DNA of 64,000 nt from Falsibacillus albus (GTDB taxonomy: Bacteria; Bacillota; Bacilli; Bacillales; DSM-25281). The stretch spans positions 82,289 through 146,288 of the forward strand of contig NZ_RCVZ01000010.1 of assembly GCF_003668575.1 (NCBI RefSeq), given 5' to 3'. Within the stretch, counting starts at the first letter, position 1; each line of letters begins with the position of its first letter. Below are positions 8,025 through 16,454 of this stretch, one piece after another. The notes beneath the pieces are model-generated. The model had not been told where the DNA came from. It did no database searches and saw only the letters and a program-made list of their open reading frames with translations. The position numbers and the translations under genes were made by a program.

Positions 8025-8308
8025 CATTCCGCCTCCCGTACTCTTCCAATTTCTTTTGGAGTGCATTCATGTTAAAGCATTTACTGGGACGATGAATTAA
8101 TCTCTCAGTGCCCCGTTTATATCCAGTCATGGACATTTTAGGTGGTGACCTATAAAAGCAACCCGTCTAATTTCATCAAAAAGCTTTACCGATGTCCCAC
8201 TGGTTTATGTATCCATCAGTTCTTTTTTCGGGATGCTTGCCTCTCTTTCCTTCACAAAAAAGACTGGGGATTTGGTCTTGTCCCTCTCAAGTAGACAACA
8301 TAAAAAAA

Positions 8309-9153
8309 CTAAGCAACAAGCGCGTGTCGATATTCAATCGGCGCGCGTTTTTTAAGTTTCTTTTGTCTTCGTTTGTAGTTGTAGATGTACTCTTCAAGAA
8401 CTTGTTCTAGTTCTTCTCTAGACGTACACTTTTTTACATACAATTTCTCTGTTTTGAGGTGGGAGAAAAACGATTCTACACAGGCATTATCTAACAGTTT
8501 CTCTTACGAGAATGGCTGCCCTTAATGCCAAACACAGCTAATCGGTTGTTATACAGCTTTGACGTATATTGGAAGCCTTGATCCGAATGTAAAACAGCTC
8601 CATCTACGTCTTTTTTCTTAGTCCATTTATCTACTGTGTTTAAGACAAGTTCCAAATCGTTTCTCTTGGATAACTCCCAACTTACTATCTCATTATTGAA
8701 AAGATCCTGGATAACAGACAAATAATAAAATTCTTCTCCGACAGATATATAAGTAATATCTGTAACCATCTTCTGTTGGGGACCAACAGCCTTAAAGTTC
8801 CTTTTCAGTCGGTTAGGGAAGATGACTGAAGGACTCTGTCCATGACGTTTTCTCTTTTTCCGAATGATTGAATGTATACCCATTTCGGTCATTAGCCTAT
8901 AGACTTTTTTATGGTTGATCAAATACCCAATTTCATTTAATTCATCCGTCATACGCTCCCGACCAAATTCAGAATTGATAAAATGAATGCCCATAATGTG
9001 TTCGCAAATGTCTTGTTCCTTCTCAGCCCTTTCTACCCGTAGGGTAGTGGTATTCCTCCATTTGTAATAACTAGCTGGCAAGATGTAAGCAATCTCCAAC
9101 AGCCAAGAGACCGGATAATGACACCTCATTTCTTCAATTAATTCATATTTCAT
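8309..9153 (-). pseudogene. IS3-family transposase OrfB (frameshifted)
   Basis: The rve-type integrase core. Catalytic Asp 1 lies in MVTDITYI, Asp 2 in LHSDQGFQY, and Glu in CVESFFSHLK. The reading frame ends early at 8491 (SRKRNC, then stop), whereas the next frame continues from DNACVESFF to RAPIEYRHALVA and a stop at 8309. The intact frame would need one more base in the CTGTTAGAT stretch near 8497. The shift removes the catalytic glutamate and the C-terminal domain. The start overlaps the orfA stop (ATGA), as in coupled IS3 genes. Confidence 0.88.
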
Positions 9154-9482
9154 TCTTCTGGGAATGTCATGTCCTCCTTTACCAGATTTGGATACTGCTT
9201 TTTTAAATATTCAACCTGTGCTTTTAAATAATCCCGTTCTTCTTCCACCGATTTAAATTTAGTTCTAGGTCTGCCTTTTAAAGGATTTGATACACCCTTT
9301 CTTTCATCAAAAGGAACTCCTTGTTTCCATTTTTTGACCCATACTTTAAGCTGACTACAATTACGAATTCCCAACTCTTCGGCCAAGACCGTATAGCTCT
9401 TTGAACCATTCACATATTTCATAACAGCCTTAAGTTTGAACTCATCTGAATAGTTATTAAAAGTTTGTCCTTTCTTCGCCAT
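9150..9482 (-). CDS. IS3-family transposase OrfA
   Basis: A 110-residue protein with a helix-turn-helix of the transposase-8 type (YSDEFKLKAVMKYVNGSKSY, then LAEELGIRNCSQLKVWVKKW). A C-terminal leucine-zipper-like helix follows (EEERDYLKAQVEYLKKQYP). It binds the element's ends. ATG 9482 is chosen from GGAGGGG eight bases upstream. It overlaps orfB by four bases. Confidence 0.88.
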   Translation of the reverse strand: MAKKGQTFNNYSDEFKLKAVMKYVNGSKSYTVLAEELGIRNCSQLKVWVKKWKQGVPFDERKGVSNPLKGRPRTKFKSVEEERDYLKAQVEYLKKQYPNLVKEDMTFPEE

Positions 9483-9600
9483 AGAAAAATCCCCTCCAAG
9501 TAGCACTCTTTCCTTCATGGTAACATGAAGGTTTTTTTGAATGTCTACTTAAAGGGGACAATATCAATTCCCAAGCTTTTTCGATTTCGAAAAACGCTCA

Positions 9601-9999
9601 TTATGGTACCAAGAAAGTAATATTTTCTTTCTCTTCTTGAAGGACTTCGACTCCTCCGAAGACTTCTATCAGGGAACCCAATGCAGCTAATAGGTCGCCG
9701 GTAATGGCAGCCTCCTGCTCCTTGATGAGTTTCGATTTGTCCGTCTCACCAATTTGCTTTGAGACAGACAACGCTTCAGTTAAAATTCCAGTGAATTTCA
9801 CCCAGTTTCCCGCCAAAATGGTTTTTTCTCCAGATGAATCCATATCCTCTTCCATCTGCAGCAAACCTGAAAGTCCGTTAATTTCAATGAGCTGCCCAAG
9901 GGATTGAATCCAAAGGCCAAGTGCTACCTGCCTCTCAAGGGCTAAGATTCTCTTTTCATGATTTGCTTCATCATCCATTTGGTTTTTGGAACTATACAC
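9601..9999 (-). CDS. Repetitive hypothetical protein, possibly DUF6944-type
   Basis: A 132-residue acidic protein. Three similar helical units of about 40 residues are visible: GLWIQSLGQLIEINGLSGLL, then GNWVKFTGILTEALSVSKQI, then GDLLAALGSLIEVFGGVEVL. Such short helical repeats with LG.LIE cores occur in small Bacillaceae proteins, I believe under DUF6944, but I am not certain. The start is GTG at 9999 with GAGG sites upstream. A near-perfect palindrome lies upstream at 10049-10072 and the broken IS sits 40 bases downstream. Confidence 0.5.
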   Translation of the reverse strand: MYSSKNQMDDEANHEKRILALERQVALGLWIQSLGQLIEINGLSGLLQMEEDMDSSGEKTILAGNWVKFTGILTEALSVSKQIGETDKSKLIKEQEAAITGDLLAALGSLIEVFGGVEVLQEEKENITFLVP

Positions 10000-10048
10000 C
10001 TCTTATCAAACCTCCGAACAACGGCATGCAGTATTATATGTAAATCGT

Positions 10049-10072
10049 GGAATTTTGAGACTTCAAAATTCC
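10049..10072. promoter_or_regulatory. Perfect 10-bp inverted repeat
   Basis: GGAATTTTGA and TCAAAATTCC are exact reverse complements around a 4-base spacer. It lies about 50 bases upstream of the repetitive-protein gene and 100 bases past the previous operon. It lacks a T run on either side, so an operator is more likely than a terminator. The binding protein is unknown. Confidence 0.4.
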
Positions 10073-10174
10073 TAGATCTAATTTTCCGATGTCCGTTTTG
10101 CTCGGTGGCTTATAAATGGGGGTCATTCCGTCGTGTTTACTACCATATTTTCACGCCTTCACCGAAAACGCCCA

Positions 10175-10906
10175 TTACCTGCCTGTTTTTATCGCAGATT
10201 CACTGATAATGAGGCTCAGCCTCAGCCGGTCCAACCATTTTTCCGAATCGGAAATAGGCCTGGATATGCCATTGATTTCCTCAAAGTATTCCAAGCCTTC
10301 CACAGCTATGTAACCGATTCTTAGATCGGCCATTCTATCCACAATCATTGGCCATTCTCCATCAGTCATTTTATCGTTTGAGTACTTATGTATATATTCA
10401 GCGCTTTCCCGTGAAAAACCGCACGAGCCTGCCGTAATGTCAACGTCCATGCTGAGTTCGATTGAACAGATTTTGTTGGTGATTCTTTCGGTTTCGATCC
10501 ATTCGACCGGGTGTGTGTTCATGGCTCTCTCTGTACGGCCAATGATCATATAATCTTGATTTGTAAGCATCTTCTTCAGTTCTTTCAATTCAACAAGATG
10601 ATTATTCGCCCAAGTCAGCAACCGATCGAAATCCACGTAATGATAAAATCCACATTCACCAGTCAATCCGAAGTTCAAGACTGCACGCCGGGCAAAAGCT
10701 GCCCCTTTCTTGGGTATGATCTTTATATTGAAATTGCTATTTTCTATTTCCCTGATAAGCTTGATAGAGGATTCCTCGCTGATTGCCATATAGAGTTCAG
10801 GATACAAATCTTCAATTACTTTTTTTAATCGTTTGAAAAGGTCTATATTTTTCCCTAAAGGGTCATGAGTAACAGTCAACAAGCCAATCTTGTGAATACT
10901 CATCAT
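10175..10906 (-). CDS. Glycosyltransferase-like protein (GT-A-type), uncertain
   Basis: A 243-residue cytosolic protein. The N-terminal strand GLLTVTHDPLGKNIDLF is followed by AAFARRAVLNFGLTGECGF and a YHYVDFDRLLTWAN motif (about residues 88-101). In nucleotide-sugar transferases a DxD site sits at the end of a hydrophobic strand in this way. A second acidic cluster is DVDITAGSCGFSRES. Its start overlaps the end of the PhzF gene (ATGATG), so the two are translationally coupled. The function is inferred from pattern only. Confidence 0.5.
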   Translation of the reverse strand: MMSIHKIGLLTVTHDPLGKNIDLFKRLKKVIEDLYPELYMAISEESSIKLIREIENSNFNIKIIPKKGAAFARRAVLNFGLTGECGFYHYVDFDRLLTWANNHLVELKELKKMLTNQDYMIIGRTERAMNTHPVEWIETERITNKICSIELSMDVDITAGSCGFSRESAEYIHKYSNDKMTDGEWPMIVDRMADLRIGYIAVEGLEYFEEINGISRPISDSEKWLDRLRLSLIISESAIKTGR

Positions 10907-11812
10907 GCTTTTTTTCCATCCAAGCTGATGTGCTTTTCTCCCACATATACAGCACTTCCAGAAATCTCCACTTCATATTGCTCATCCTTATTTATGACTC
11001 TCACCATAACACGGCCATCTTTATTCATTTCGTCTCCTTGTTCAACCACTATTTCTAGCTGATCTTTCCTTTGAGGCTTAACAAACTGTGCATAATAGGC
11101 CCCCATCACACCTGAAGCTGTTCCAGTGACGGGATCTTCTACGACGCCTGAGTAGGCAGAAGAAAAATGCCTTCCATGCATGTCTGCACTTGCGTCATAA
11201 GCATCCAAACAAAATGGATGGACAGAGGCACGGGGCATTTCCTTTAAGATTGATGGGAAAAGTTGATTCTTTGGTTCCATTTTTTTAAAAGCTTCGAGCG
11301 ATTTTATCGGAATCAGCAGCGTCCAAGTTCCTGTACTTCCATATAAAACAGGTAATTGATCATCGATATCTTCCTTTGTTAATCCAATGGATGCAGCCAA
11401 CTCAGACAATGATCCATTGAATTCCCTGAAATCAGGCGTTGCTTGCTGCATCGTGATTTGAACATCGCCTCCCGGTAAAGCTTGTATGTAAATAGGCAGG
11501 ATTCCCGCTTTTGTTTCAATTAATATACTCTTTTGCTCTGCAAATTCGTTTCTAGCGAATAACGCATAAATGGAAGCAACTGTCGCATGTCCGCACAAAT
11601 CCATTTCAGTGCCGGGAGAAAAATATCGGATCCGGAGATCAGCATTTTCCGATTTCAGGAGAAATGCAGTTTCGTTGAATCCTGCTTTATTTGCTGTTTC
11701 CTGCATTTCCTTTTCTGATAATCCATCCGCCCTGAATACGACCCCTGCTGGATTTCCCTTATTAGGTGTATTGCTGAACGCATCATATTGATAAACTTGT
11801 ATAGAGTTTCAT
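10903..11812 (-). pseudogene. PhzF-family isomerase/epimerase with 5' frameshift
   Basis: From the ATG at 11706 the frame is a clear PhzF protein: FNETAFLLK carries the catalytic Glu, followed by YFSPGTEMDLCGHATVAS, VHPFCLDAYD and GVVEDPVTGTASG. The missing N-terminal part, QYDAFSNTPNKGNPAGVVF, is present upstream in the same frame but has no start codon. The likely true start is ATG 11812 (MK...), with AAGAAGGT upstream. It reaches that frame only if one base between about 11797 and 11810 is removed. The length would then be about 302 residues, normal for PhzF. Either a real one-base insertion or a sequence error. Confidence 0.8.
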
Positions 11813-11834
11813 CTTACGTACCTTCTTGTCAAAT

Positions 11835-11993
11835 TTATTTTTGTTTAGAACCATATTGTTGATTGCCCGATAAACGTGTAATCCCTAAAATAAATAGTAT
11901 CACTGCAAAAGGCATCGTAAATAAATCGTTGATCGGCGTCAATAATCCTAAACCCAAGATGATCAGTCCTGTTATGATGATCCCGATACCCAA
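11835..11993 (-). CDS. 52-residue membrane protein upstream of phzF
   Basis: A TTG start at 11993 has AAGGAGG seven bases upstream. The 52-residue product has two hydrophobic segments (GIGIIITGLIILGLGLL and FTMPFAVILFILGI) joined by TPIND, and a polar tail GNQQYGSKQK. It ends 22 bases before the phzF start, so it is the first gene of a three-gene set with phzF and the glycosyltransferase-like gene. The family is unknown. Confidence 0.65.
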   Translation of the reverse strand: MGIGIIITGLIILGLGLLTPINDLFTMPFAVILFILGITRLSGNQQYGSKQK

Positions 11994-12016
11994 TTGAAAC
12001 CCTCCTTAATATCCGA

Positions 12017-12442
12017 TTACAAATCTTTTTTTAAATAATAATGTTGAAAATCCCTGCCTACTCCATCCAAGGTGCCATACACTTCATATCCATTCTTTTG
12101 ATAGAAGTCCAGAGCCTGAAAGCTTAGGGTATCCACCTTGATGAAATTGCACTCCTTCTCTTTGGCCACTTGTTCGATCGCCACTAATAGCTTGGTGCCA
12201 AAACCATGCTTTCTCATTTCCTCTTCGAGTATGAGCGTATGGATTTCAAGCCAGTTCCAGCAAATCTCTCCAAGGATTCCACCCAGGACCGCTCCATCAT
12301 CGCCTTTTAAAAATATATTGATTTCCTCATATCTTCCTCTTAAGTCTTCTGGAAAGTGTTTTAAATTGAATTGATAAAGCATGTCATGGATATGCCCCTT
12401 ATCCTTTGCATTGACCTCTTTAACCATCTGTATATTCGACAT
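12017..12442 (-). CDS. GNAT family N-acetyltransferase
   Basis: A 141-residue acetyltransferase. Features are GGILGEICWNWLEIHTLIL (core strands), EEMRKHGFGTKLLVAIEQVA (acetyl-CoA loop R-x-x-G-F/I-G) and VDTLSFQALDFYQKNGYEVYG (C-terminal block). The substrate is unknown. ATG 12442 is preferred because GGAGGAAAA precedes it; longer in-frame starts lack a site. Single gene. Confidence 0.87.
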   Translation of the reverse strand: MSNIQMVKEVNAKDKGHIHDMLYQFNLKHFPEDLRGRYEEINIFLKGDDGAVLGGILGEICWNWLEIHTLILEEEMRKHGFGTKLLVAIEQVAKEKECNFIKVDTLSFQALDFYQKNGYEVYGTLDGVGRDFQHYYLKKDL

Positions 12443-12609
12443 TCTATTTTCCTCCATTACATTCACTCGAAAGACCCTAGTGAGAGTGTATCATAAACTC
12501 TTGGAAAATATTTAGAATTTTTTAAAGATTCCTTCCTTAAAAAAGGGAATCCCTCATTCTACAAGAAAAATTATATGTAGAATATTTTTTTATCAGGGGA
12601 GTGTTTCAA

Positions 12610-13011
12610 ATGGAATATAAATCATCTCTAGATGGGATTACTGAAGAAATGTTGAACGGTTTTTTTGAAGGGTGGCCCAATCCCCCTTCACCCGCAGCTC
12701 ATTGGAAGCTGCTCCAGAACAGCAGCCATATTGTTCTGGCTGTTGAGGAAAAGCAAGTAATCGGATTTATCACAGCGATCTCTGATCATGTGCTGTCTGC
12801 TTATATCCCTCTGTTGGAAGTACTGCCAGCTTACCAAGGGTTAGGCATCGGCAGTGAATTAATGAAAAGAATGATCATGGAGCTAGATGATATCTATATG
12901 GTCGACCTTTGCTGCGACGAGGACCTTAAACCATTCTATGAAAAATTCAAGATGGTGAAAACGAATGGCATGATTTTACGGAACTATCACCGTCAGAACG
13001 GACGATCATAA
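12610..13011 (+). CDS. GNAT family N-acetyltransferase
   Basis: A 133-residue protein. Motifs are IVLAVEEKQVIGFITAISD, LLEVLPAYQGLGIGSELMKR (the Q-x-x-G-x-G acetyl-CoA loop) and LCCDEDLKPFYEKFKM. ATG 12610 is chosen with AGGGGAG nine bases upstream; an earlier GTG at 12601 sits on the site itself. It converges on the M28 peptidase gene with a shared hairpin between. Confidence 0.87.
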   Translation: MEYKSSLDGITEEMLNGFFEGWPNPPSPAAHWKLLQNSSHIVLAVEEKQVIGFITAISDHVLSAYIPLLEVLPAYQGLGIGSELMKRMIMELDDIYMVDLCCDEDLKPFYEKFKMVKTNGMILRNYHRQNGRS

Positions 13012-13020
13012 AGATTGAGA

Positions 13021-13046
13021 AAGGCTCAGAAATATCTGAGCCTTTT
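13021..13046. terminator. Bidirectional terminator
   Basis: AAGGCTCAGA pairs perfectly with TCTGAGCCTT around a 4-base loop; TTTT-type tails can be read on both strands. It sits between two converging genes. Confidence 0.8.
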
Positions 13047-14278
13047 CAAGTGCCAACCACTTTATGATCTGCACTCCTTGTCCATTCACTCGTCTTGTCC
13101 TGCAAATTTTCGATCACATGAAGCGCAATTGAAAAAACTTCATTCATTTTTTCGGGACTGATCCATTTCAATCGATCATCCGGTGTATGAAGTAGATCAG
13201 AAACACCTGTACAGCTGAATGGGATGCTTGGGACACCATTTGAGAAAAATGTATAATGGTTGCTTTCATACCAAGGGTTTACCCATTGTACAGCCGGGAA
13301 ACCTTTCTTGATTGTCTTCAAAAGATTTTCGAGTCCAAGTGACCCTGCCATCAACGTCATATTATTAGTGCCCAGCGACTGTCCGATCCCGTCAAAATTG
13401 ATGGCAGCTATCCCATCTTGTAATGTTCTGTCAAAGTTGCTCAAGTAGATTTGATCCCCTAAGCCAAGGTACTCCTCAGAGCTGAATGCAATAAACTCAA
13501 ACCCCATATGGAGGTCATCCCGAGTGCTGATTTCTTCGGCCAGCGCGAGGATGATTGAAACGCCAGAAGCATTGTCGAAGGCACCGTAAGTCTTAAATAC
13601 GGAATCATAGTGCGCAGTCAGGATGATCTTCTCTTTTGCATTGCCGTTTAGCCTCCCGATGATATTTCTTGTTTTACCTGGACTTCTCTTACTATCAACA
13701 ATCAATCTTATTTGTGCTGCATTACTACAATTATTTATCATTAATCCTGTTTCTGCTGATATCGTTACAGAGGGAATATCCAGATCCCAGTCATTAAAAA
13801 TGGGTTCATCGTTCATTTTTTCCATCCGGACTGTGATGATGGCAGAAGGATTTTTTTCTTCTAACAGCTGGATGACACGCTTATGAGATTCTGGATTGTA
13901 AATCGTAAAGCCTTTAGGAATAAAATTTTCTTTGGAAAGCTCTCCATAAAGCAAGACAATTTTCCCTGCTAAATGCGGGGTTGCTTCAAGCTCTTCCAAC
14001 GTACAAATTGGCATTATCTCTCCAGTGATATCACATGCTGCCGAAAACGAATTTGCTCTTGCATCCAGCTGTTCACCTTTCAGGATCAAACACGCTTTTT
14101 CACATTCCCAGTTCGGAACTTCAAATTCCTGTTTTTCAACTATTAATCCAGCATTCTTCCAAACTTTTTCGATATATTCAGCCGCAGCATCATTCGCATC
14201 AGTCCCGATCGGCCGGCACCCAATCTCCTCAGCCAAATATCTTAAATGCCCCATCACTCTTTCCTTAACTGGTTCCAT
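13046..14278 (-). CDS. M28-family zinc aminopeptidase with PA insert
   Basis: A 410-residue peptidase without a signal peptide. Zinc-site motifs of M28 are present in order: LTAHYDS (His), GAFDNASGVS (bridging Asp), FSSEEYLGLG (catalytic Glu pair), INFDGIGQ (Asp) and LLHTPDDRLKW (His). An inserted PA-like region occupies residues about 95-190, as in YwaD-type aminopeptidases. It should release N-terminal residues from peptides. ATG 14278 is chosen with GGAGGG eight bases upstream. Divergent from the 2H phosphoesterase gene. Confidence 0.87.
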   Translation of the reverse strand: MEPVKERVMGHLRYLAEEIGCRPIGTDANDAAAEYIEKVWKNAGLIVEKQEFEVPNWECEKACLILKGEQLDARANSFSAACDITGEIMPICTLEELEATPHLAGKIVLLYGELSKENFIPKGFTIYNPESHKRVIQLLEEKNPSAIITVRMEKMNDEPIFNDWDLDIPSVTISAETGLMINNCSNAAQIRLIVDSKRSPGKTRNIIGRLNGNAKEKIILTAHYDSVFKTYGAFDNASGVSIILALAEEISTRDDLHMGFEFIAFSSEEYLGLGDQIYLSNFDRTLQDGIAAINFDGIGQSLGTNNMTLMAGSLGLENLLKTIKKGFPAVQWVNPWYESNHYTFFSNGVPSIPFSCTGVSDLLHTPDDRLKWISPEKMNEVFSIALHVIENLQDKTSEWTRSADHKVVGT

Positions 14279-14390
14279 CGACATCACCCTCCATTTTGAT
14301 AATTATCCCACATTAAATTTTAACATAAAATTCCAGGTGAAGTTTATTATGTTACTATTATGTCAATAAACAAATATTTGGAGGATATAT

Positions 14391-14942
14391 ATGTACTGGA
14401 TCATTATGTTGTTTGATGAAAATACTGAAGGACAAATAAAATCGCTCTGGAATGAGCTTAGTAATGAGAAAATTTCTTTTTATGGAGAGAAGTTTCAGGA
14501 TGCCCGTCCACACATCACGCTTGGGAGCTATAAGAATCTAAATAAAATGGAATTCATAAAAGATCTTGAAATCTTTTATGATAGGAAACCTCGTATGAAC
14601 GTCACATTCAATACCGTTGGATCATTTTTAAATTATGGAACGTTATTTCTTCAACCCACTGTAACTAGTGAACTGTTGCAATTTCATCGATTGCATCATG
14701 AAGGATTCATAAAATATAGTGACCATGCGAATCCATTATATTTACCTGGTAAGTGGATCCCTCATTGTACTCTAGCAAATAAACTTGAACCCGATATACT
14801 TTCTAAAGCTTTTCAATACTGTCTGGAACACAGCGAAAAAATCGCTGGGGAGATTGTAGAGATAGGTTTGATTGAAATGTCTGTTGGAGAGAGTAAAGGG
14901 AGTTTAGATGCACCTTTAGTTTTTTCAAAGAAATTAATCTAA
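14391..14942 (+). CDS. 2H phosphoesterase / 2'-5' RNA ligase-like protein
   Basis: A 183-residue protein with the two tandem H-x-T motifs of the 2H superfamily: RPHITLGSY (about residues 41-49) and PHCTLANK (about residues 124-131). Members hydrolyse or ligate 2'-5' or cyclic phosphodiesters; the substrate here is unknown. The ribosome site TGGAGGA is strong. Divergent from the M28 peptidase gene, with both promoters in 14288-14390. Confidence 0.85.
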   Translation: MYWIIMLFDENTEGQIKSLWNELSNEKISFYGEKFQDARPHITLGSYKNLNKMEFIKDLEIFYDRKPRMNVTFNTVGSFLNYGTLFLQPTVTSELLQFHRLHHEGFIKYSDHANPLYLPGKWIPHCTLANKLEPDILSKAFQYCLEHSEKIAGEIVEIGLIEMSVGESKGSLDAPLVFSKKLI

Positions 14943-14957
14943 CTATATAATTAACTT

Positions 14958-14988
14958 AGGCTCAGAGAAAGGACTCCCTGAGCTTTTA
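14958..14988 (+). terminator. Intrinsic terminator
   Basis: GCTCAG pairs with CTGAGC, followed by TTTTAAG. It overlaps the end of the converging esterase gene. Confidence 0.5.
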
Positions 14989-15768
14989 AGATCCTAACAG
15001 TTGTTTTATCACTTCTGGAACTCTCTTTCTAAAATTGGAATAATCGTGTTCTTCTCCTTCAAGGATCTTAAATTCAAGAAACGTGAATTTCTGCCGAAGA
15101 TGTTGATGAACCCTTTTATTTGAATTGAGGAATTCCTGACTCGTTCGGGCATCCATGCTCTCAGCCGTTCCGCAATCCATATAAAATGCTTCGACCGATG
15201 ATAGATCTGTTTCTTGAATCAATTCTTCGATTTTTTCTTGATTTCTGAAGAATGCAGAAGAAAAAACGGCAATTCTTTTGAAAATGTGAGGATGGCGGCA
15301 AGCTGCATAAGTCGACATCAATCCCCCAAGTGAAATCCCTGCCATGGCAGTCGCGTCAGGAATCGTACGATAAGCTTGATCGATGTATGGTTTTAATTCC
15401 TCAACGATAAAGGACAGATACGTTTCCCCATTACCGCCAAGTGTACTAGGTGCCCCGAGAAGCTTTTCCGTATAAGCACCGTTCACCCAAGGACACAATT
15501 CATTGATTCTTTCCTCCAAAATAGGGATGGTGTCAATTGCCACGACCATGATATCGAGTCTTTGCTCATCCAAAAATCGCTTCAATCCTAAAGACTTTCC
15601 ACGAATGGCATCCTTGTCTTCAAATACGTTCTGTCCATCATGCATATATAAGACAGGATATCGCTTTTTCGTCACTTCATAATCTACTGGCACATAGACG
15701 CGAATGGTCTTTTCCTTTTTTAATAGTTTGCTGTTCATCGAGAAGATATCCATTTTTCCCAGCCCCAT
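14986..15768 (-). CDS. Alpha/beta-hydrolase esterase (esterase D/IroE-like)
   Basis: A 260-residue hydrolase. Motifs are RVYVPVDYE, YPVLYMHDGQNVF, an oxyanion/nucleophile elbow MAGISLGGLMS (Ser in G-x-S-x-G) at about residue 140, ALFRNQ-like helices, and GEEHDYSNF with the catalytic His. The architecture matches the putative-esterase family that includes enterochelin and feruloyl esterases. No signal peptide, so cytosolic. The start is uncertain: ATG 15768 has a weak site and ATG 15753 is an alternative. It follows the GNAT gene by six bases, so the two are co-transcribed. Confidence 0.8.
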   Translation of the reverse strand: MGLGKMDIFSMNSKLLKKEKTIRVYVPVDYEVTKKRYPVLYMHDGQNVFEDKDAIRGKSLGLKRFLDEQRLDIMVVAIDTIPILEERINELCPWVNGAYTEKLLGAPSTLGGNGETYLSFIVEELKPYIDQAYRTIPDATAMAGISLGGLMSTYAACRHPHIFKRIAVFSSAFFRNQEKIEELIQETDLSSVEAFYMDCGTAESMDARTSQEFLNSNKRVHQHLRQKFTFLEFKILEGEEHDYSNFRKRVPEVIKQLLGS

Positions 15769-15774
15769 AATCTT

Positions 15775-16284
15775 TTAAAAATTGATTCCAAATAGCTTTA
15801 ATTCCTCATCATCATTCGGCAAAGTGACCAGCTTTTCGTATTGCAAGCCTATTCTTTCTAGAAGTTTGATCGAACCTTCATTGTCGACGGATGTAATGGC
15901 AACGACCCTTTTTAGTTTTTGATCATTTTTGCCATATTCCAATGAAGCTTTTGCGGCTTCCACTGCGTATCCCTTTCCACGGTACCCAGGGAGAAAGGCA
16001 TATCCGATATCGACATCCTCGAGACCCTCTCTTTTGATCAGGCCGCACATCCCCATAGGCGTATGATTTTCCTTCAATTCAGTTAAAAAGAGGCCGAAGC
16101 CGTGCTCCTCATACATTTTCATGGGCCCATTCAATAGGCTATTTTTTGCTTCCTCTTTTGTCCGGATTCCCCTGTCGCCGATATTTTTTATATAATCCGC
16201 GTCATTCATCAGCTCAAGCATAAATGGTGCATCATCTGGCATGAACCTGCGCAATATCAGACGTTCCGTTTCGATTACTTTCAT
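15775..16284 (-). CDS. GNAT acetyltransferase, RimJ/RimL type
   Basis: A 169-residue protein beginning with the hallmark ETERLILRRFMPDD. It continues with GMCGLIKRE, DIGYAFLPGYRGKGYAVEAA (acetyl-CoA loop) and VDNEGSIKLLERIGLQYE. This subfamily modifies ribosomal-protein N-termini or small amines. First gene of a two-gene unit with the esterase. Confidence 0.87.
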   Translation of the reverse strand: MKVIETERLILRRFMPDDAPFMLELMNDADYIKNIGDRGIRTKEEAKNSLLNGPMKMYEEHGFGLFLTELKENHTPMGMCGLIKREGLEDVDIGYAFLPGYRGKGYAVEAAKASLEYGKNDQKLKRVVAITSVDNEGSIKLLERIGLQYEKLVTLPNDDEELKLFGINF

Positions 16285-16361
16285 TTATAATTTCACCCTT
16301 CTCTCTATTAATTTCAAATTCCAATCATATCCCCATCTATATTTTGTTCTCTTGACGATTT

Positions 16362-16421
16362 AATAGGGCGGGCGGTGAGCATCCGGAGGCTCGCGCCACC
16401 CGCTCCAATCAACGCCCTATT
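16362..16421. repeat. Hairpin with truncated composite-repeat sequence
   Basis: AATAGGGCG and CGCCCTATT form a 9-bp outer stem and GCGGGCGGTG/CCACCCGC an inner one. The right side, CCGCTCCAATCAAC, resembles the 'ccaatcaac' end of the composite repeats elsewhere in the window. It may also stop transcription from the GNAT promoter region toward lrgB, but no clean T run follows. Confidence 0.5.
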
Positions 16422-16454
16422 CTTATCAAAAAAACCGAATAAAAATTGCTCCCC

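Larger units (their letters stand above)
8279..9560 (-). mobile_element. IS3-family insertion sequence (IS150-like), defective
   Basis: The element is 1282 bp long. The terminal inverted repeats match well: TGTCCCTCTCAAGTAGAC at 8279 and, read inward on the other strand, TGTCCCCTTTAAGTAGAC from 9560, both followed by a run of A. Ends are TG...CA. It carries orfA and orfB on the minus strand, as in IS3 elements. OrfB is frameshifted, so the copy cannot make its own full transposase. No target-site duplication is visible: the left flank is GGTCT and the right flank ATATC. The 200 bases left of it (8067-8278) hold no recognisable gene. Confidence 0.88.

Noticed and set aside
8067-8278. Gene fragment on the left flank of the IS element
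   Set aside because: Short pieces such as VKLFDEIRRVAFIG can be read on the minus strand, but stops interrupt them and no family could be recognised.
9570-9598. Hairpin (AGCGTTTTTCG/CGAAAAAGCT) as terminator of the repetitive-protein gene
   Set aside because: The stem is plausible but no T run follows on the minus strand, and it sits next to the IS end.
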